Shown piece after piece: positions 1 to 8,145 of a DNA stretch of 50,503 nt. Position numbers and translations under genes: made by a program. The DNA comes from an uncultured beta proteobacterium (lineage in GTDB: Bacteria; Pseudomonadota; Gammaproteobacteria; Burkholderiales; Burkholderiaceae_C). A model generated the notes under the pieces. That model ran no database searches, was not told the DNA's origin, and saw only the letters and a list, made by a program, of their open reading frames with translations. The stretch spans positions 1 to 50,503 of the forward strand of contig CAILZB010000098.1 of NCBI GenBank assembly GCA_903838565.1, in the 5' to 3' direction. Each line of letters starts with the position of its first letter. Position 1 is the first letter of the stretch.

Positions 1-338
1 GCAGCCAGATGCTTCTCACCGGCTTCCTTGGTCAGGAACAAGCCCGTGGCTTCGATCACGACGTCGGCGCCGACTTCGTTCCACTTGAGCTCAGCCGGGT
101 CTTTCACCGCAGTCAGGCGAATGCGCTTGCCGTTGACGATCCAGGTGTTGCCGTCCACAGCAATCGTGCGCTTGAAGCGGCCGTGGACCGTGTCGTACTG
201 CAGCATGTACGCCAGATACTCGGGCTCGAGCAGGTCGTTGATGCCAACGACTTCGATGTCCGAGAAGTTCTGCACCGCGGCGCGAAATACCATGCGCCCG
301 ATACGTCCAAAACCGTTGATGCCTACCTTGATCGCCAT
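1..338 (-). CDS. gap: Glyceraldehyde-3-phosphate dehydrogenase, type I (partial, N-terminal part)
   Basis: The leftward reading frame begins [18 protein letters not shown], the NAD(P)-binding Rossmann start of GapA/CbbG, and runs about 112 codons to the window edge, so the catalytic Cys is outside. The enzyme interconverts 1,3-bisphosphoglycerate and glyceraldehyde-3-phosphate; in this operon it would run in the reductive Calvin-cycle direction. I chose the ATG at 338 because AAGGA lies 6 bases upstream; an in-frame ATG at 344 would add two residues but lacks that spacing. It starts 9 bases after the cbbZ stop and is the seventh gene of the leftward cbb operon, the position cbbG holds in Cupriavidus. 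The family is certain; the autotrophic role is inferred from the neighbours. Confidence 0.95.
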   Translation of the reverse strand, partial: MAIKVGINGFGRIGRMVFRAAVQNFSDIEVVGINDLLEPEYLAYMLQYDTVHGRFKRTIAVDGNTWIVNGKRIRLTAVKDPAELKWNEVGADVVIEATGLFLTKEAGEKHLA

Positions 339-347
339 TTTCATTCC

Positions 348-1049
348 TTAAACAGTTTGCAAATCCTTCTGCAGCCCTGCAGTGATCGCCATGAGCGCAG
401 AAAAGTCCTCAATGACACGGTCCGGACCGCAGTCCTGAATCGGCTTGCCCATGTTGTAGCCATAAGGCAAGGCCCAGACTGTAACTCCTGCGGCACGCGC
501 GGTGGCCACGTCAATGGAAGAATCGCCCACAAAAAGCGCGCGCGGCGCTGTCACGCCGAACTGTTCCATACAGGAAAGTACCCCCACCGGGTCGGGCTTC
601 TTCACGGGAAAACTGTCGCCGCTGACGACGCGGTCAAACAGCGGCGCCATCTGGTGCGCGTCCAGCACGGTGCGGGTGTAGCGCTGCTCCTTGTTCGTCA
701 CCACCGCCAGTTTCACGCCCGCCAGCCGCAGGGCGATCAGCACCTCGCGCACATGGGGATACAAATGGCTGCGCGTGCCACAGCGCTGCCGGTAATGTCC
801 GTCAAACCGGTCCTTGGCAACGGCGAAATCGGGTGCCGCACGCACCGCATCGGCGCTGCTGTTGCCAACATGGGCCAGCGCCTGCACCAGCAGTTCGCGC
901 GTGCCGTGACCGATCCAGTCGCGCACCCGGCCCAGCTCGACTTCGGGCAGATGCAAATCGCGCAGCGTGTCGTTCACCGCGTCGAAAATCTCGGGCGCGG
1001 TTTCGATCAGCGTGCCGTCCAGATCGAACAGGACGAGGTCAAACAACAT
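348..1049 (-). CDS. cbbZ: Phosphoglycolate phosphatase (HAD family)
   Basis: The 233-residue HAD-superfamily phosphatase has motif I DLDGTL near residue 9 (nucleophile Asp9, acid Asp11), a central Lys region and motif [12 protein letters not shown]. Members next to Calvin genes hydrolyse 2-phosphoglycolate made by RuBisCO oxygenation and are named CbbZ/Gph. Its start overlaps the 3' end of cbbT by 11 bases, so translation is probably coupled, and gap follows 9 bases downstream. The order T-Z-G matches known betaproteobacterial cbb operons. A second HAD gene (cbbY) heads the same operon; this one is assigned CbbZ by position and Gph-like length. Confidence 0.92.
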   Translation of the reverse strand: MLFDLVLFDLDGTLIETAPEIFDAVNDTLRDLHLPEVELGRVRDWIGHGTRELLVQALAHVGNSSADAVRAAPDFAVAKDRFDGHYRQRCGTRSHLYPHVREVLIALRLAGVKLAVVTNKEQRYTRTVLDAHQMAPLFDRVVSGDSFPVKKPDPVGVLSCMEQFGVTAPRALFVGDSSIDVATARAAGVTVWALPYGYNMGKPIQDCGPDRVIEDFSALMAITAGLQKDLQTV

Positions 1050-3048
1050 CGCGAACTTCCTTGATCAGTCGGTCCACCGTGATGCCGAAGTAGGCGTACA
1101 GGTCCTTGGCCGGAGCGGACTCGCCAAACGCGGCGATACCCACGACGCGACCGGTGCGCCCCACGTACTTGCGCCAGAAGTCCGGATGTGCGGCTTCCAC
1201 GGCCACCGCGGGCAGCGACAGCGGCAGCACGCTGTCCTGGTAGGCCTGGCTCTGGCGATCGAACACATTGGTGCAGGGCATGGAGACCACGCGCGTGGCG
1301 ATGCCCTGTAGCGCCAGGGCCGTGTGCGCTTCCATGGCGAGCGAGGTCTCGGAGCCGGTGGCAATGATCACGGCCTGCGCGTTCGCGCTGTCGGCCAGGA
1401 TGTAGCCGCCCTGGCGGATGCTGTCCACCATGCTCGCGTCCGTCAGGCGCGGCAGGTTCTGTCGCGACAGCGCCAGCGCACTGGGGCCGTCGCGCCGCTC
1501 GATGGCATAGCTCCAGGCCACCGCGGTTTCCAGCCCATCGGCCGGACGCCAGACGTCCAGATTCGGGATGATGCGCAGCGATGGCACATGCTCCACCGAC
1601 TGGTGCGTGGGGCCGTCCTCGCCCAGGCCGATGCTGTCGTGCGTGAACACGTGGATCACGCGCAGCTTCATCAGCGCCGCCATGCGAATCGCGTTGCGCG
1701 AGTAGTCGCTGAAGGTGAGGAAGGTGCCTCCATAGGGCAGATAGCCGCCATGCAGCGCGATGCCGTTCATGATCGCGGCCATGCCGAACTCGCGCACGCC
1801 ATAGGAGAGATGGTTGCCCCAGACATCGCGTCCGGCCTTCACGCAGCCCTTGAAGTTGGTGAGGTTGGAGCCCGTCAGATCGGCCGAACCGCCGAAGAAC
1901 TCGGGCAGCAAAGGCGCCAGTGCATCGAGCGCGTTCTGGCTCGACTTGCGCGTGGCGAACGCCTCCGGCCTGGCAGCGATGGCGAGCAGCAGCTCGGGCA
2001 GCTTCGCGCTGAAGTCGGCCGGCAGGCCGCCCGCCATGCGGCGCTCGAATTCTGCGGCTTCCTTGGGGTAGGCTCCGCGGTAGGCAGCAAAACCCTGCTG
2101 CCACGCCAGCTCGGCAGCAGCGCCGCGCACCTTTGCATCCCAGGCCTGGGCGATGTCCGCGGGAATCTCGAACGGCCCGGAAGTCCAGCCCAGCGCCGTG
2201 CGCGTCGCCGCCACTTCGGCCGCACCCAAGGCCGCGCCGTGCACGTCGTGCGTTCCTGCCTTGTGGGGTGAGCCCTGGCCGATCACGGTCTTGCAGCAGA
2301 TCAGCGTGGGTTTTCCGTCGTCGCTCAGGGCTTGGACGCGTGCGGCATTCAGCGCCGCGTCCACGGCCGCCGGATCATGTCCATCGACGCCTGCGATCAC
2401 GTTCCAGCCGTAAGCGGCAAAGCGCGCCGGCGTGTCGTCGGTGAACCAGCCCTCGACGTGGCCGTCGATGGAAATGCCGTTGTCGTCGTACAGCGCCACC
2501 AGCTTGGACAATCTCAATGTGCCGGCGAGCGAGCAGACCTCGTGGCTGATGCCTTCCATCATGCAGCCGTCGCCCAGGAAGGTGTAGGTGAAGTGATTCA
2601 CCACCTCGTGCCCGGGCCGGTTGAATTCGGCCGCCAGCAGCTTCTCGGCCAGTGCCATGCCCACGGCATTCGCGATGCCCTGGCCCAGCGGTCCGGTGGT
2701 GGTTTCCACGCCCGGTGTCACACCGAGCTCCGGGTGCCCCGGCGTCTTGCTGTGCAGCTGGCGGAACTTCTTCAGGTCTTCCATCGACAAGTCGTAGCCG
2801 GTCAGATGCAGCAGCGCATACAGCAGCATGGAGCCGTGGCCATTGGACAGCACGAAGCGGTCGCGGTTCGCCCAATGCGGGTTCAAAGGGTTGTGTTGCA
2901 GGTGCCGGTTCCACAGCACTTCGGCCATGTCGGCCATGCCCATGGGCGCACCGGGGTGGCCGGACTTGGCCAGTTCGACCGCATCGACGGCCAGCATGCG
3001 GATCGCGTTCGCCATGCGACGCGCGAGTTCAGGAGAGGGATGGTTCAT
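1039..3048 (-). CDS. cbbT: Transketolase
   Basis: The 669-residue thiamine-diphosphate enzyme transfers two-carbon ketol units in the regenerative Calvin cycle. Visible signatures are [13 protein letters not shown] near the N-terminus, the ThDP/metal motif [12 protein letters not shown], and the C-terminal half with [10 protein letters not shown] and [15 protein letters not shown]. The frame can be read upstream to a TTG at 3090, but the ATG at 3048 gives the usual start ([17 protein letters not shown]) and length, so I used that. It follows a 214-base gap from cbbP that contains a palindromic repeat, the longest spacer in the operon, and overlaps cbbZ at its 3' end. Confidence 0.95.
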   Translation of the reverse strand: MNHPSPELARRMANAIRMLAVDAVELAKSGHPGAPMGMADMAEVLWNRHLQHNPLNPHWANRDRFVLSNGHGSMLLYALLHLTGYDLSMEDLKKFRQLHSKTPGHPELGVTPGVETTTGPLGQGIANAVGMALAEKLLAAEFNRPGHEVVNHFTYTFLGDGCMMEGISHEVCSLAGTLRLSKLVALYDDNGISIDGHVEGWFTDDTPARFAAYGWNVIAGVDGHDPAAVDAALNAARVQALSDDGKPTLICCKTVIGQGSPHKAGTHDVHGAALGAAEVAATRTALGWTSGPFEIPADIAQAWDAKVRGAAAELAWQQGFAAYRGAYPKEAAEFERRMAGGLPADFSAKLPELLLAIAARPEAFATRKSSQNALDALAPLLPEFFGGSADLTGSNLTNFKGCVKAGRDVWGNHLSYGVREFGMAAIMNGIALHGGYLPYGGTFLTFSDYSRNAIRMAALMKLRVIHVFTHDSIGLGEDGPTHQSVEHVPSLRIIPNLDVWRPADGLETAVAWSYAIERRDGPSALALSRQNLPRLTDASMVDSIRQGGYILADSANAQAVIIATGSETSLAMEAHTALALQGIATRVVSMPCTNVFDRQSQAYQDSVLPLSLPAVAVEAAHPDFWRKYVGRTGRVVGIAAFGESAPAKDLYAYFGITVDRLIKEVRDVV

Positions 3049-3144
3049 GAGTGTCTCAAAACTTTGATCAATTGAAATGGGGTTCCCCAAAAAACCTGCC
3101 CAGGCGGAAGTGGTTCCAGAACGCCGCGGAACCGGCTTTGGTTA

Positions 3145-3232
3145 TTGGGGTCAGACGCCAATTTCGCTACAGCGCTACGCGCTGTCCGAAGTGGTAAGCC
3201 GAAGGCTTGGCGAATTTGGACTCTGACCCCAA
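3145..3232. repeat. REP-like palindromic element, copy 1 (GGGGTCAGA arms)
   Basis: The arms TTGGGGTCAGA (3145-3155) and TCTGACCCCAA (3222-3232) are perfect inverted repeats. Inside them lie a second inverted AATTTCGC/GCGAATT pair and a small hairpin CAGCG-CTACG-CGCTG (3170-3184). The element sits between cbbP and cbbT. A related element with the same arms occurs at 6871-6968. The form (short, non-coding, nested hairpins, intergenic) resembles REP sequences mobilised by RAYT transposases; no such gene is in the window. Confidence 0.75.
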
Positions 3233-3262
3233 AAACCTTGGGGGGAGGCGGCGTCAGCCGAC

Positions 3263-4141
3263 TCAGGGGGCGTTCTTCTTCTTCCTTTCCATCATGCGCC
3301 AGACGAAGGGCGTGAAGATGAGCTGCATCGCGAGTTCCATCTTGCCGCCGGGGATGACGATGGTGTTGGCGCGCGACATGAAGGAGTCGTTGATCATGTT
3401 CAGCAGGTACTGGAAATCGATGCCCTTGGGGTTGGCGAAGCGGATCACGACCATGCTCTCGTCGGGCGCGGGGATATCGCGCGCGATGAAGGGGTTGGAG
3501 GTGTCGACCGTGGGCACGCGCTGGAAGTTGACGTGGGTGTGCGCGAACTGCGGACAGATGTAGTTCACGTAGTCGGGCATGCGCCGCAGGATGGTGTCGG
3601 TCACGGCTTCGGTGGAATAGCCGCGCTTGGACTTGTCGCGCCACAGCTTCTGAATCCACTCCAGGTTGATCACGGGCACCACGCCAATCAGCAAATCCGG
3701 GTGCTGCGCGATGTTGACTTCGGGCGTGACCACGGCGCCGTGCAGTCCTTCGTAGAACAGCAGGTCGGTGTTGTCGGGCAGCAGTTCCCAGGGCGTGAAG
3801 GTGCCCGGCTCCTGCTTGTAAGGCGCGGCTTCTTCCGGATCATGCAGGTATTTGCGGCGTTTGCCGTTGCCGGTTTGTCCATAGGAGCGGAACAGCTCGG
3901 CCAGCTCGGGGAACAGGTTGTTGTCCGGCCCGAAGTGGCTGAAATGCTGGTTCCCCTGCTTCTCGGCTTCGGCTGCCTTGAGCTTCATTTCCTTGCGGTC
4001 ATAGCGGTGAAAACTGTCGCCCTCGATCACCGCGGCGGCGACTTTTTCGCGCCGGAAGATGTTCTCGAAAGTTCTCGTGACCGAGGTGGTGCCGGCACCG
4101 CTGGAGCCGGTGATGGCGATGATGGGATGGCGTTCAGACAT
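3263..4141 (-). CDS. cbbP: Phosphoribulokinase
   Basis: The 292-residue kinase phosphorylates ribulose-5-phosphate to ribulose-1,5-bisphosphate with ATP, one of the two enzymes diagnostic of the Calvin cycle. The P-loop GSSGAGTT is at residues 12-19, followed by the class I (bacterial) features EGDSFHRYDR and the acidic and glycine-rich DNTDLLFYEGLHG. Length fits the octameric proteobacterial form. It lies 41 bases downstream of cbbF; a 214-base spacer with a palindromic repeat separates it from cbbT. Bacterial class I enzymes are usually activated by NADH; nothing here argues otherwise. Confidence 0.96.
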   Translation of the reverse strand: MSERHPIIAITGSSGAGTTSVTRTFENIFRREKVAAAVIEGDSFHRYDRKEMKLKAAEAEKQGNQHFSHFGPDNNLFPELAELFRSYGQTGNGKRRKYLHDPEEAAPYKQEPGTFTPWELLPDNTDLLFYEGLHGAVVTPEVNIAQHPDLLIGVVPVINLEWIQKLWRDKSKRGYSTEAVTDTILRRMPDYVNYICPQFAHTHVNFQRVPTVDTSNPFIARDIPAPDESMVVIRFANPKGIDFQYLLNMINDSFMSRANTIVIPGGKMELAMQLIFTPFVWRMMERKKKNAP

Positions 4142-4182
4142 GGGGAGTCTCCAGGAGTTTTGAAAATCTATGCGGACTGGGG

Positions 4183-5274
4183 CTAATCCCGAAACAGGCT
4201 GCGGGGTGAGAACAGCGGGTCCAGCGACGTCTTGGGAACGGGCTCGGCGTGGTAGCGCTCGATGCGCTCGACCTCATTCTTCGAGCCGAACACCAGTCCG
4301 ATGCGCTGGTGCAGCGATGTCGGCTGCACGCCCATCATGGGCTTTTCGCCGGTGCTGGCGCGCCCTCCGGCCTGCTCAATGATGAGGCCCACGGGATTGG
4401 CCTCGTACAGCAGGCGCAGCCGGCCCGGCTTGCTCGCGTCCTTGGTGTCGCGCGGGTACATGAAGACGCCGCCGCGCATCAGGATGCGGTGCGCCTCGGC
4501 CACCATGGAGGCGATCCAGCGCATGTTGAAGTCCTTGCCGCGTGCTCCGGGCTTGCCGGCCAGGCATTCGTCCACATAGCGCTTCACCGGCGCCTCCCAG
4601 AAGCGGCTGTTGGATGCGTTGATGGCGAACTCCTGCGTGTCCTCGGGCACGCGAATCCTGGGGTGGGTGAGCATGAATTCACCCAGGTTCGGATCCAGCG
4701 TGAAGCCGTTCACGCCGTCGCCCACGGTGAGCACCAGCATCGTGGTCGGACCGTACAGCGCGTAGCCCGCCGCCACCTGCTGCGCGCCGGCTTGCAGAAA
4801 GTCGGCTTCGACCACGTCGCGACCCGTGGCCTCGACCTCCTTGGGGGCGCGCAGCACCGAGAAGATGCTGCCCACGGAAACATTCACGTCGATGTTGCTG
4901 GAGCCGTCCAGCGGGTCGAACACCAGCAGGTATTTGCCGCGCGGATACTGCGCCGGAATCTGGTACGCCGCCTCCATTTCCTCGGACGCCATGCCCGCCA
5001 GATTGCCGGCCCATTCGGTGCGCCGGATGAAGACGTCGTTGCTCAGCACATCGAGCTTCTTCTGGGTCTCGCCCTGCACGTTGATGGCGCCACCCTGAAC
5101 CGCAAAGTCGCCGCTGTTGCCGCCGAGCTCGCCCAGGGCGACGGCGCGGGCGATGGCCTTGCAGGCCAGCGCCACATCCAGGATCAGCGCGTTGAAATCG
5201 CCGCTGGCGCCAGGGAAGCGCCGGCGCTCCTCGATCAGGAATTGGGTCAGCGTGGAGCGATGGGTCAAAGGCAT
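4183..5274 (-). CDS. cbbF: Fructose-1,6-bisphosphatase, class I
   Basis: The 363-residue enzyme dephosphorylates fructose-1,6-bisphosphate (and often sedoheptulose-1,7-bisphosphate in autotrophs). The metal-binding motif [12 protein letters not shown] and the substrate-binding segment [14 protein letters not shown] are present. The C-terminal GGRASTG segment is typical of class I. It lies between cbbE (28 bases upstream) and cbbP. The name cbbF rather than housekeeping fbp rests on operon position. Confidence 0.95.
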   Translation of the reverse strand: MPLTHRSTLTQFLIEERRRFPGASGDFNALILDVALACKAIARAVALGELGGNSGDFAVQGGAINVQGETQKKLDVLSNDVFIRRTEWAGNLAGMASEEMEAAYQIPAQYPRGKYLLVFDPLDGSSNIDVNVSVGSIFSVLRAPKEVEATGRDVVEADFLQAGAQQVAAGYALYGPTTMLVLTVGDGVNGFTLDPNLGEFMLTHPRIRVPEDTQEFAINASNSRFWEAPVKRYVDECLAGKPGARGKDFNMRWIASMVAEAHRILMRGGVFMYPRDTKDASKPGRLRLLYEANPVGLIIEQAGGRASTGEKPMMGVQPTSLHQRIGLVFGSKNEVERIERYHAEPVPKTSLDPLFSPRSLFRD

Positions 5275-5302
5275 GGTGGCACTTTCAGAGTTGAATGAGT
5301 TG

Positions 5303-5989
5303 TCAGGCCGCTGCCTGGCGCAGCGCCTGCATCACGCCGCGGTAGCCGCCGTCGGCGTCGGGCGCGCTGAACACGGCGCTGCCGGCGACGCAGGTGTCGG
5401 CACCGGCGCGCACGATCTGCTGAATGTTGTCGATCTTCACGCCGCCGTCCACTTCCAGCCAGATCGGCTGGCCGCCGCTGTCCTGGTGCGCGGCTATGCG
5501 CTGCCGCACGGCGCGCAGCTTGCCCAGCGTCGAGGGGATGAACTTCTGCCCGCCAAAGCCGGGGTTCACACCCATCAGCAGAATGATGTCGAGTTTGTCC
5601 ATCACGTGGTCCAGCCAGTCCAGCGGGCTTGCCGGGTTGAGCACCAGCCCCGCCTTGCAGCCCAGCTCGCGGATCAGCGACAGCGTGCGGTCCACGTGTC
5701 TGGACGCCTCCGGGTGGAAGGTGATGAGGTTGGCGCCGGCCCTGGCAAACAGCGGAATCAGCGAGTCCACGGGCTCCACCATCAGGTGCACGTCGATGCC
5801 AATCTTCACGTGCGGCCGTATCGCCTCGCAGACCAGGGGACCGATGGTGAGGTTGGGCACGTAGTGGTTGTCCATCACGTCAAAGTGCACCAGGTCCGCG
5901 CCGGCGGCCTCAATCGCTCGCACCTCTTCGCCCAGGCGGGCAAAGTCTGCGGACAGGATGCTGGGGGCGATTCTCAGGGTCTGGGTCAT
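5303..5989 (-). CDS. cbbE: Ribulose-phosphate 3-epimerase
   Basis: The 228-residue TIM-barrel epimerase interconverts xylulose-5-phosphate and ribulose-5-phosphate. It opens with [17 protein letters not shown] and contains [25 protein letters not shown] and VDGGV, which carry the metal-binding His/Asp residues. The frame stays open to 6094, but the ATG at 5989 with AGAAAG upstream gives the family start ([10 protein letters not shown]). It begins 17 bases after the cbbY stop and precedes cbbF. Confidence 0.95.
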   Translation of the reverse strand: MTQTLRIAPSILSADFARLGEEVRAIEAAGADLVHFDVMDNHYVPNLTIGPLVCEAIRPHVKIGIDVHLMVEPVDSLIPLFARAGANLITFHPEASRHVDRTLSLIRELGCKAGLVLNPASPLDWLDHVMDKLDIILLMGVNPGFGGQKFIPSTLGKLRAVRQRIAAHQDSGGQPIWLEVDGGVKIDNIQQIVRAGADTCVAGSAVFSAPDADGGYRGVMQALRQAAA

Positions 5990-6006
5990 GGCGGACTTTC
6001 TGCGGT

Positions 6007-6738
6007 TCAGGGTTTTTGGGTCGCGGCACGGTGCTCGCCGTGCCAGAGGCGAAGTTGCGTCAGATCGGTGTGGCTCAAGTCGGGAACCACGCACATCGCG
6101 CCGCTGAAGTCATGCTGCGCGGTGTAGTTGTTCGGCGTGATCAGCGTCGCGATGCCGGCGGCGACCGCCGAACGCAGGCCGTTGCTGGAGTCTTCAAACG
6201 CCAGGCACTGCGCGGCATCCAGCTGAAGTGCAGCCAGCATCTGCAGATAGACCTGGGGGTGCGGCTTCTTGATCGGTGCCGTGGAGGCGTCACCGATCGC
6301 CGTGAAGTTCAGCCGCCAATCCGGACCGACGGCGTGGCGCAGCAGCGCCGCGATGTTCACCGGCGAGGTGGTGGTGGCAATGGCCAGCTGCAGGCCTTGG
6401 GCCAGCGCCGCATCCATGAGTTTGAGCACGCCCGGTCGCAGGCTCACGGCGCCGCTGTCGACCGCCTCTTCGTAGGCGGCGGTCTTGAGCTCGTGCAGCC
6501 GGTTCACCGTGTCCTGCAGGGCGCCTGTCCCCAGTTCGCGCAGACCCGGTTGCGCGCTGTTCCAGTAGTGCAGGATGCGCTCCTTGCCACCCGAGACGTT
6601 CAGCAGCTCGGTGTACAGCGCCTCGTCCCAATGCCAGTCCAGGCCGAACTCGGCAAAGGCGTGGTTGAAGGCCGCACGGTGCGCGGATTCGGTGTCCGCC
6701 AGGGTGCCATCGACATCAAAAATCAGGGCGCGCAACAT
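6007..6738 (-). CDS. cbbY: HAD-family sugar phosphatase CbbY
   Basis: The 243-residue protein starts [17 protein letters not shown], with HAD motif I aspartates at residues 8 and 10, a helical cap and motif [17 protein letters not shown]. CbbY enzymes hydrolyse xylulose-1,5-bisphosphate, a misfire product that inhibits RuBisCO, so it is a RuBisCO-maintenance gene. It is the first gene of the leftward operon. In Cupriavidus cbbY follows cbbLSX; here those are missing and the operon begins at cbbY. The family is clear; substrate is inferred from family and context. Confidence 0.92.
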   Translation of the reverse strand: MLRALIFDVDGTLADTESAHRAAFNHAFAEFGLDWHWDEALYTELLNVSGGKERILHYWNSAQPGLRELGTGALQDTVNRLHELKTAAYEEAVDSGAVSLRPGVLKLMDAALAQGLQLAIATTTSPVNIAALLRHAVGPDWRLNFTAIGDASTAPIKKPHPQVYLQMLAALQLDAAQCLAFEDSSNGLRSAVAAGIATLITPNNYTAQHDFSGAMCVVPDLSHTDLTQLRLWHGEHRAATQKP

Positions 6739-6785
6739 GCAGGGCTTTCACGTTAAGGGAAGTAGGCAACGGTTTCAATGGATTT

Positions 6786-6814
6786 ACTTTATCCGCCAAT
6801 ACCCATAAACTCAA
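6786..6814 (-). promoter_or_regulatory. Candidate sigma70 promoter of the cbbYEFPTZG operon
   Basis: On the minus strand TTGAGT (6814-6809) and TAAAGT (6791-6786) are separated by exactly 17 bases, a 4/6 and 4/6 match to the sigma70 boxes, ending 47 bases before the cbbY ATG. The TAA-N7-TTA CbbR-type motif overlaps the -35 box. Confidence 0.4.
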
Positions 6815-6818
6815 ATTA
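6806..6818. promoter_or_regulatory. Candidate CbbR binding half-site (TNA-N7-TNA)
   Basis: TAA (6806-6808), seven bases, TTA (6816-6818): this fits the TNA-N7-TNA form described for CbbR and the T-N11-A LysR rule. It lies in the cbbR-cbbY divergent region, where CbbR would be expected to act. Such short motifs occur by chance in AT-rich spacers, so this is a position-supported guess. Confidence 0.35.
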
Positions 6819-6862
6819 CATTTTTTCGTTCAATCATCAGCTTAACGTTATCTTTAAAGACC

Positions 6863-6985
6863 TTGCGGGACAGGTTTTTGGGGTCAGAGCCCAAATTCGC
6901 GGAGCCTTCGGCTCGCCCTTGCGGCGCGTTGCGCCGCGGCAAAATTGGTATCTGACCCCAAAAACCTGTGCTCTGTCCTCAACTG
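6863..6985. repeat. Nested palindromic repeat: GGGGTCAGA element inside a GGACAG/CTGTCC element
   Basis: The inner element (6871-6968) is bounded by CAGGTTTTTGGGGTCAGA (6871-6888) and its perfect 18-base reverse complement (6951-6968), with internal hairpins GAGCC-TTC-GGCTC (6902-6914) and GCGGCGC-GTT-GCGCCGC (6921-6937). It is flanked by TTGCGGGACAG on the left and CTCTGTCCTCAACTGTT on the right. The same two flanks occur directly joined, around three bases, at 46371-46401. The outer element ends 9 bases before the cbbR ATG. Confidence 0.75.
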
Positions 6986-6994
6986 TTTAGGTTT

Positions 6995-7906
6995 ATGCGC
7001 AACTACACGCTCAAGCAGATTCTGACTTTCATCGAAGTCGCGCGCGACCGCTCCGTCTCCAAGGCGGCAGCGCGGCTGTTTGTGACCCAGCCTGCGGTGT
7101 CGATGCAGCTGCGCCAGCTGGAGGAGGCTTTTGGCCTGGCGCTGGTGGAGCCGTCAGGGCGCAACATCCAATTGACCCAGGCTGGCGAGGAATTCCTCAC
7201 CCACGCCATTGCCGCGGTGGCGCAGTTCCGCAATCTCGAAGCCAGCATGGCCGAGCACGTGGGGCTGAAGAAGGGACGCATCGAGCTGGCCGTGGTCAGC
7301 ACCGCCAAGTATTTTGTTCCCATGCTGCTGGTGCGTTTTTCCCGGCTGCTGCCCGGCATCGAGATCAAGCTGCAGATCGACAACCGCGAAAACATCCTGT
7401 CCATGCTCGCGCGCAATGAAGTCGACCTGGTCATCATGGGGCGCGCACCGACGACGCTGGACTGCGAAGCCACACCCTTCGTCACCAACCCCATGGGCAT
7501 CGTGTGCGCGCCCGACCACGTGCTCTCCCGACGCAGGAAAGCCTCATTCGAGCTGCTGCGCGAGCACCAGTTTGTCGTGCGCGAGCAAGGATCGGGTACG
7601 CGCGCGGCGATGGAGCGGCTCTTTGCGCAGCACGGCGTGGAGCTCCAGGTGGTGATGGAGATGCCCAGCAATGAAACCATCAAGCAGGCCGTCATGGCCG
7701 GAATGGGCTTGAGCTTCCTGTCGCTGCGCACCGTGCGCCACGAGCTGGCGGCGGGTCATCTGGCGCTGGTGGACATCAAGGGCATGCCCATCATCGGCCA
7801 CTGGTACGTGACGCATCTGCGCCAGAACCGGCTCTCGCCCGCGGCCAAGGCCTTCAGGGATTTCCTGATCGAGCAGGGCGGGCCGCTGATCGAATCCTGG
7901 GCCTGA
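6995..7906 (+). CDS. cbbR: LysR-type regulator CbbR
   Basis: The 303-residue protein has a LysR winged HTH at about residues 5-62 (LKQILTFIEVARDRSVSKAA, then RLFVTQPAVSMQLRQLEE) and a substrate-binding fold from about residue 90. Its placement divergent from cbbYEFPTZG and near cbbM identifies it as CbbR, the activator of Calvin-cycle operons. I used the ATG at 6995, which gives the standard LysR N-terminus; an upstream in-frame start would be read from inside the repeat. There is only a weak ribosome site (TTTAGG). The nested repeat ends 9 bases upstream, so the promoter must lie in or beyond it. Confidence 0.92.
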   Translation: MRNYTLKQILTFIEVARDRSVSKAAARLFVTQPAVSMQLRQLEEAFGLALVEPSGRNIQLTQAGEEFLTHAIAAVAQFRNLEASMAEHVGLKKGRIELAVVSTAKYFVPMLLVRFSRLLPGIEIKLQIDNRENILSMLARNEVDLVIMGRAPTTLDCEATPFVTNPMGIVCAPDHVLSRRRKASFELLREHQFVVREQGSGTRAAMERLFAQHGVELQVVMEMPSNETIKQAVMAGMGLSFLSLRTVRHELAAGHLALVDIKGMPIIGHWYVTHLRQNRLSPAAKAFRDFLIEQGGPLIESWA

Positions 7907-7913
7907 GCCCAGG
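7896..7913. terminator. Hairpin at the cbbR stop codon
   Basis: CCTGGGC (7896-7902), loop CTGA, GCCCAGG (7907-7913): a perfect 7-bp stem with the cbbR TGA in the loop. It is GC-rich but has no following T-run, so it may be a weak or factor-assisted terminator between convergent cbbR and the small ORF. Confidence 0.3.
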
Positions 7914-7927
7914 GGCCGCCGCTGCGG

Positions 7928-8116
7928 TCAAAAGCTCCTGACCCGTTCGATCAGCGCGTTCGAATCCCTGGCGGCCTCCATGCGCCGCGCAAGATCGATC
8001 TGAAACTCGATGTCCTGCAGCAGCAGCGAAGCATTCACCAGGGCGTCGCGCAGCTCGAACAGGGCTTGCACCAGACGATCGTCGGGCACAGTGCGTTGGG
8101 TTTCGGTATTTTTCAT
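7928..8116 (-). CDS. Small hypothetical protein (62 aa)
   Basis: I do not recognise the family. The product is 62 residues, mostly helical with heptad-like Leu/Ile spacing (LVQALFELRDALVNASLLL), and has no signal peptide or membrane segment. It begins with MKNTETQ at 8116, 29 bases downstream of the aer-like stop and in the same direction, so it is probably co-transcribed with the receptor. It could be a small coiled-coil partner; it could also be a fortuitous ORF, although its codon use resembles real genes. Confidence 0.55.
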   Translation of the reverse strand: MKNTETQRTVPDDRLVQALFELRDALVNASLLLQDIEFQIDLARRMEAARDSNALIERVRSF

Positions 8117-8145
8117 GATGACCTTTCACATCTGAATTCATATTG

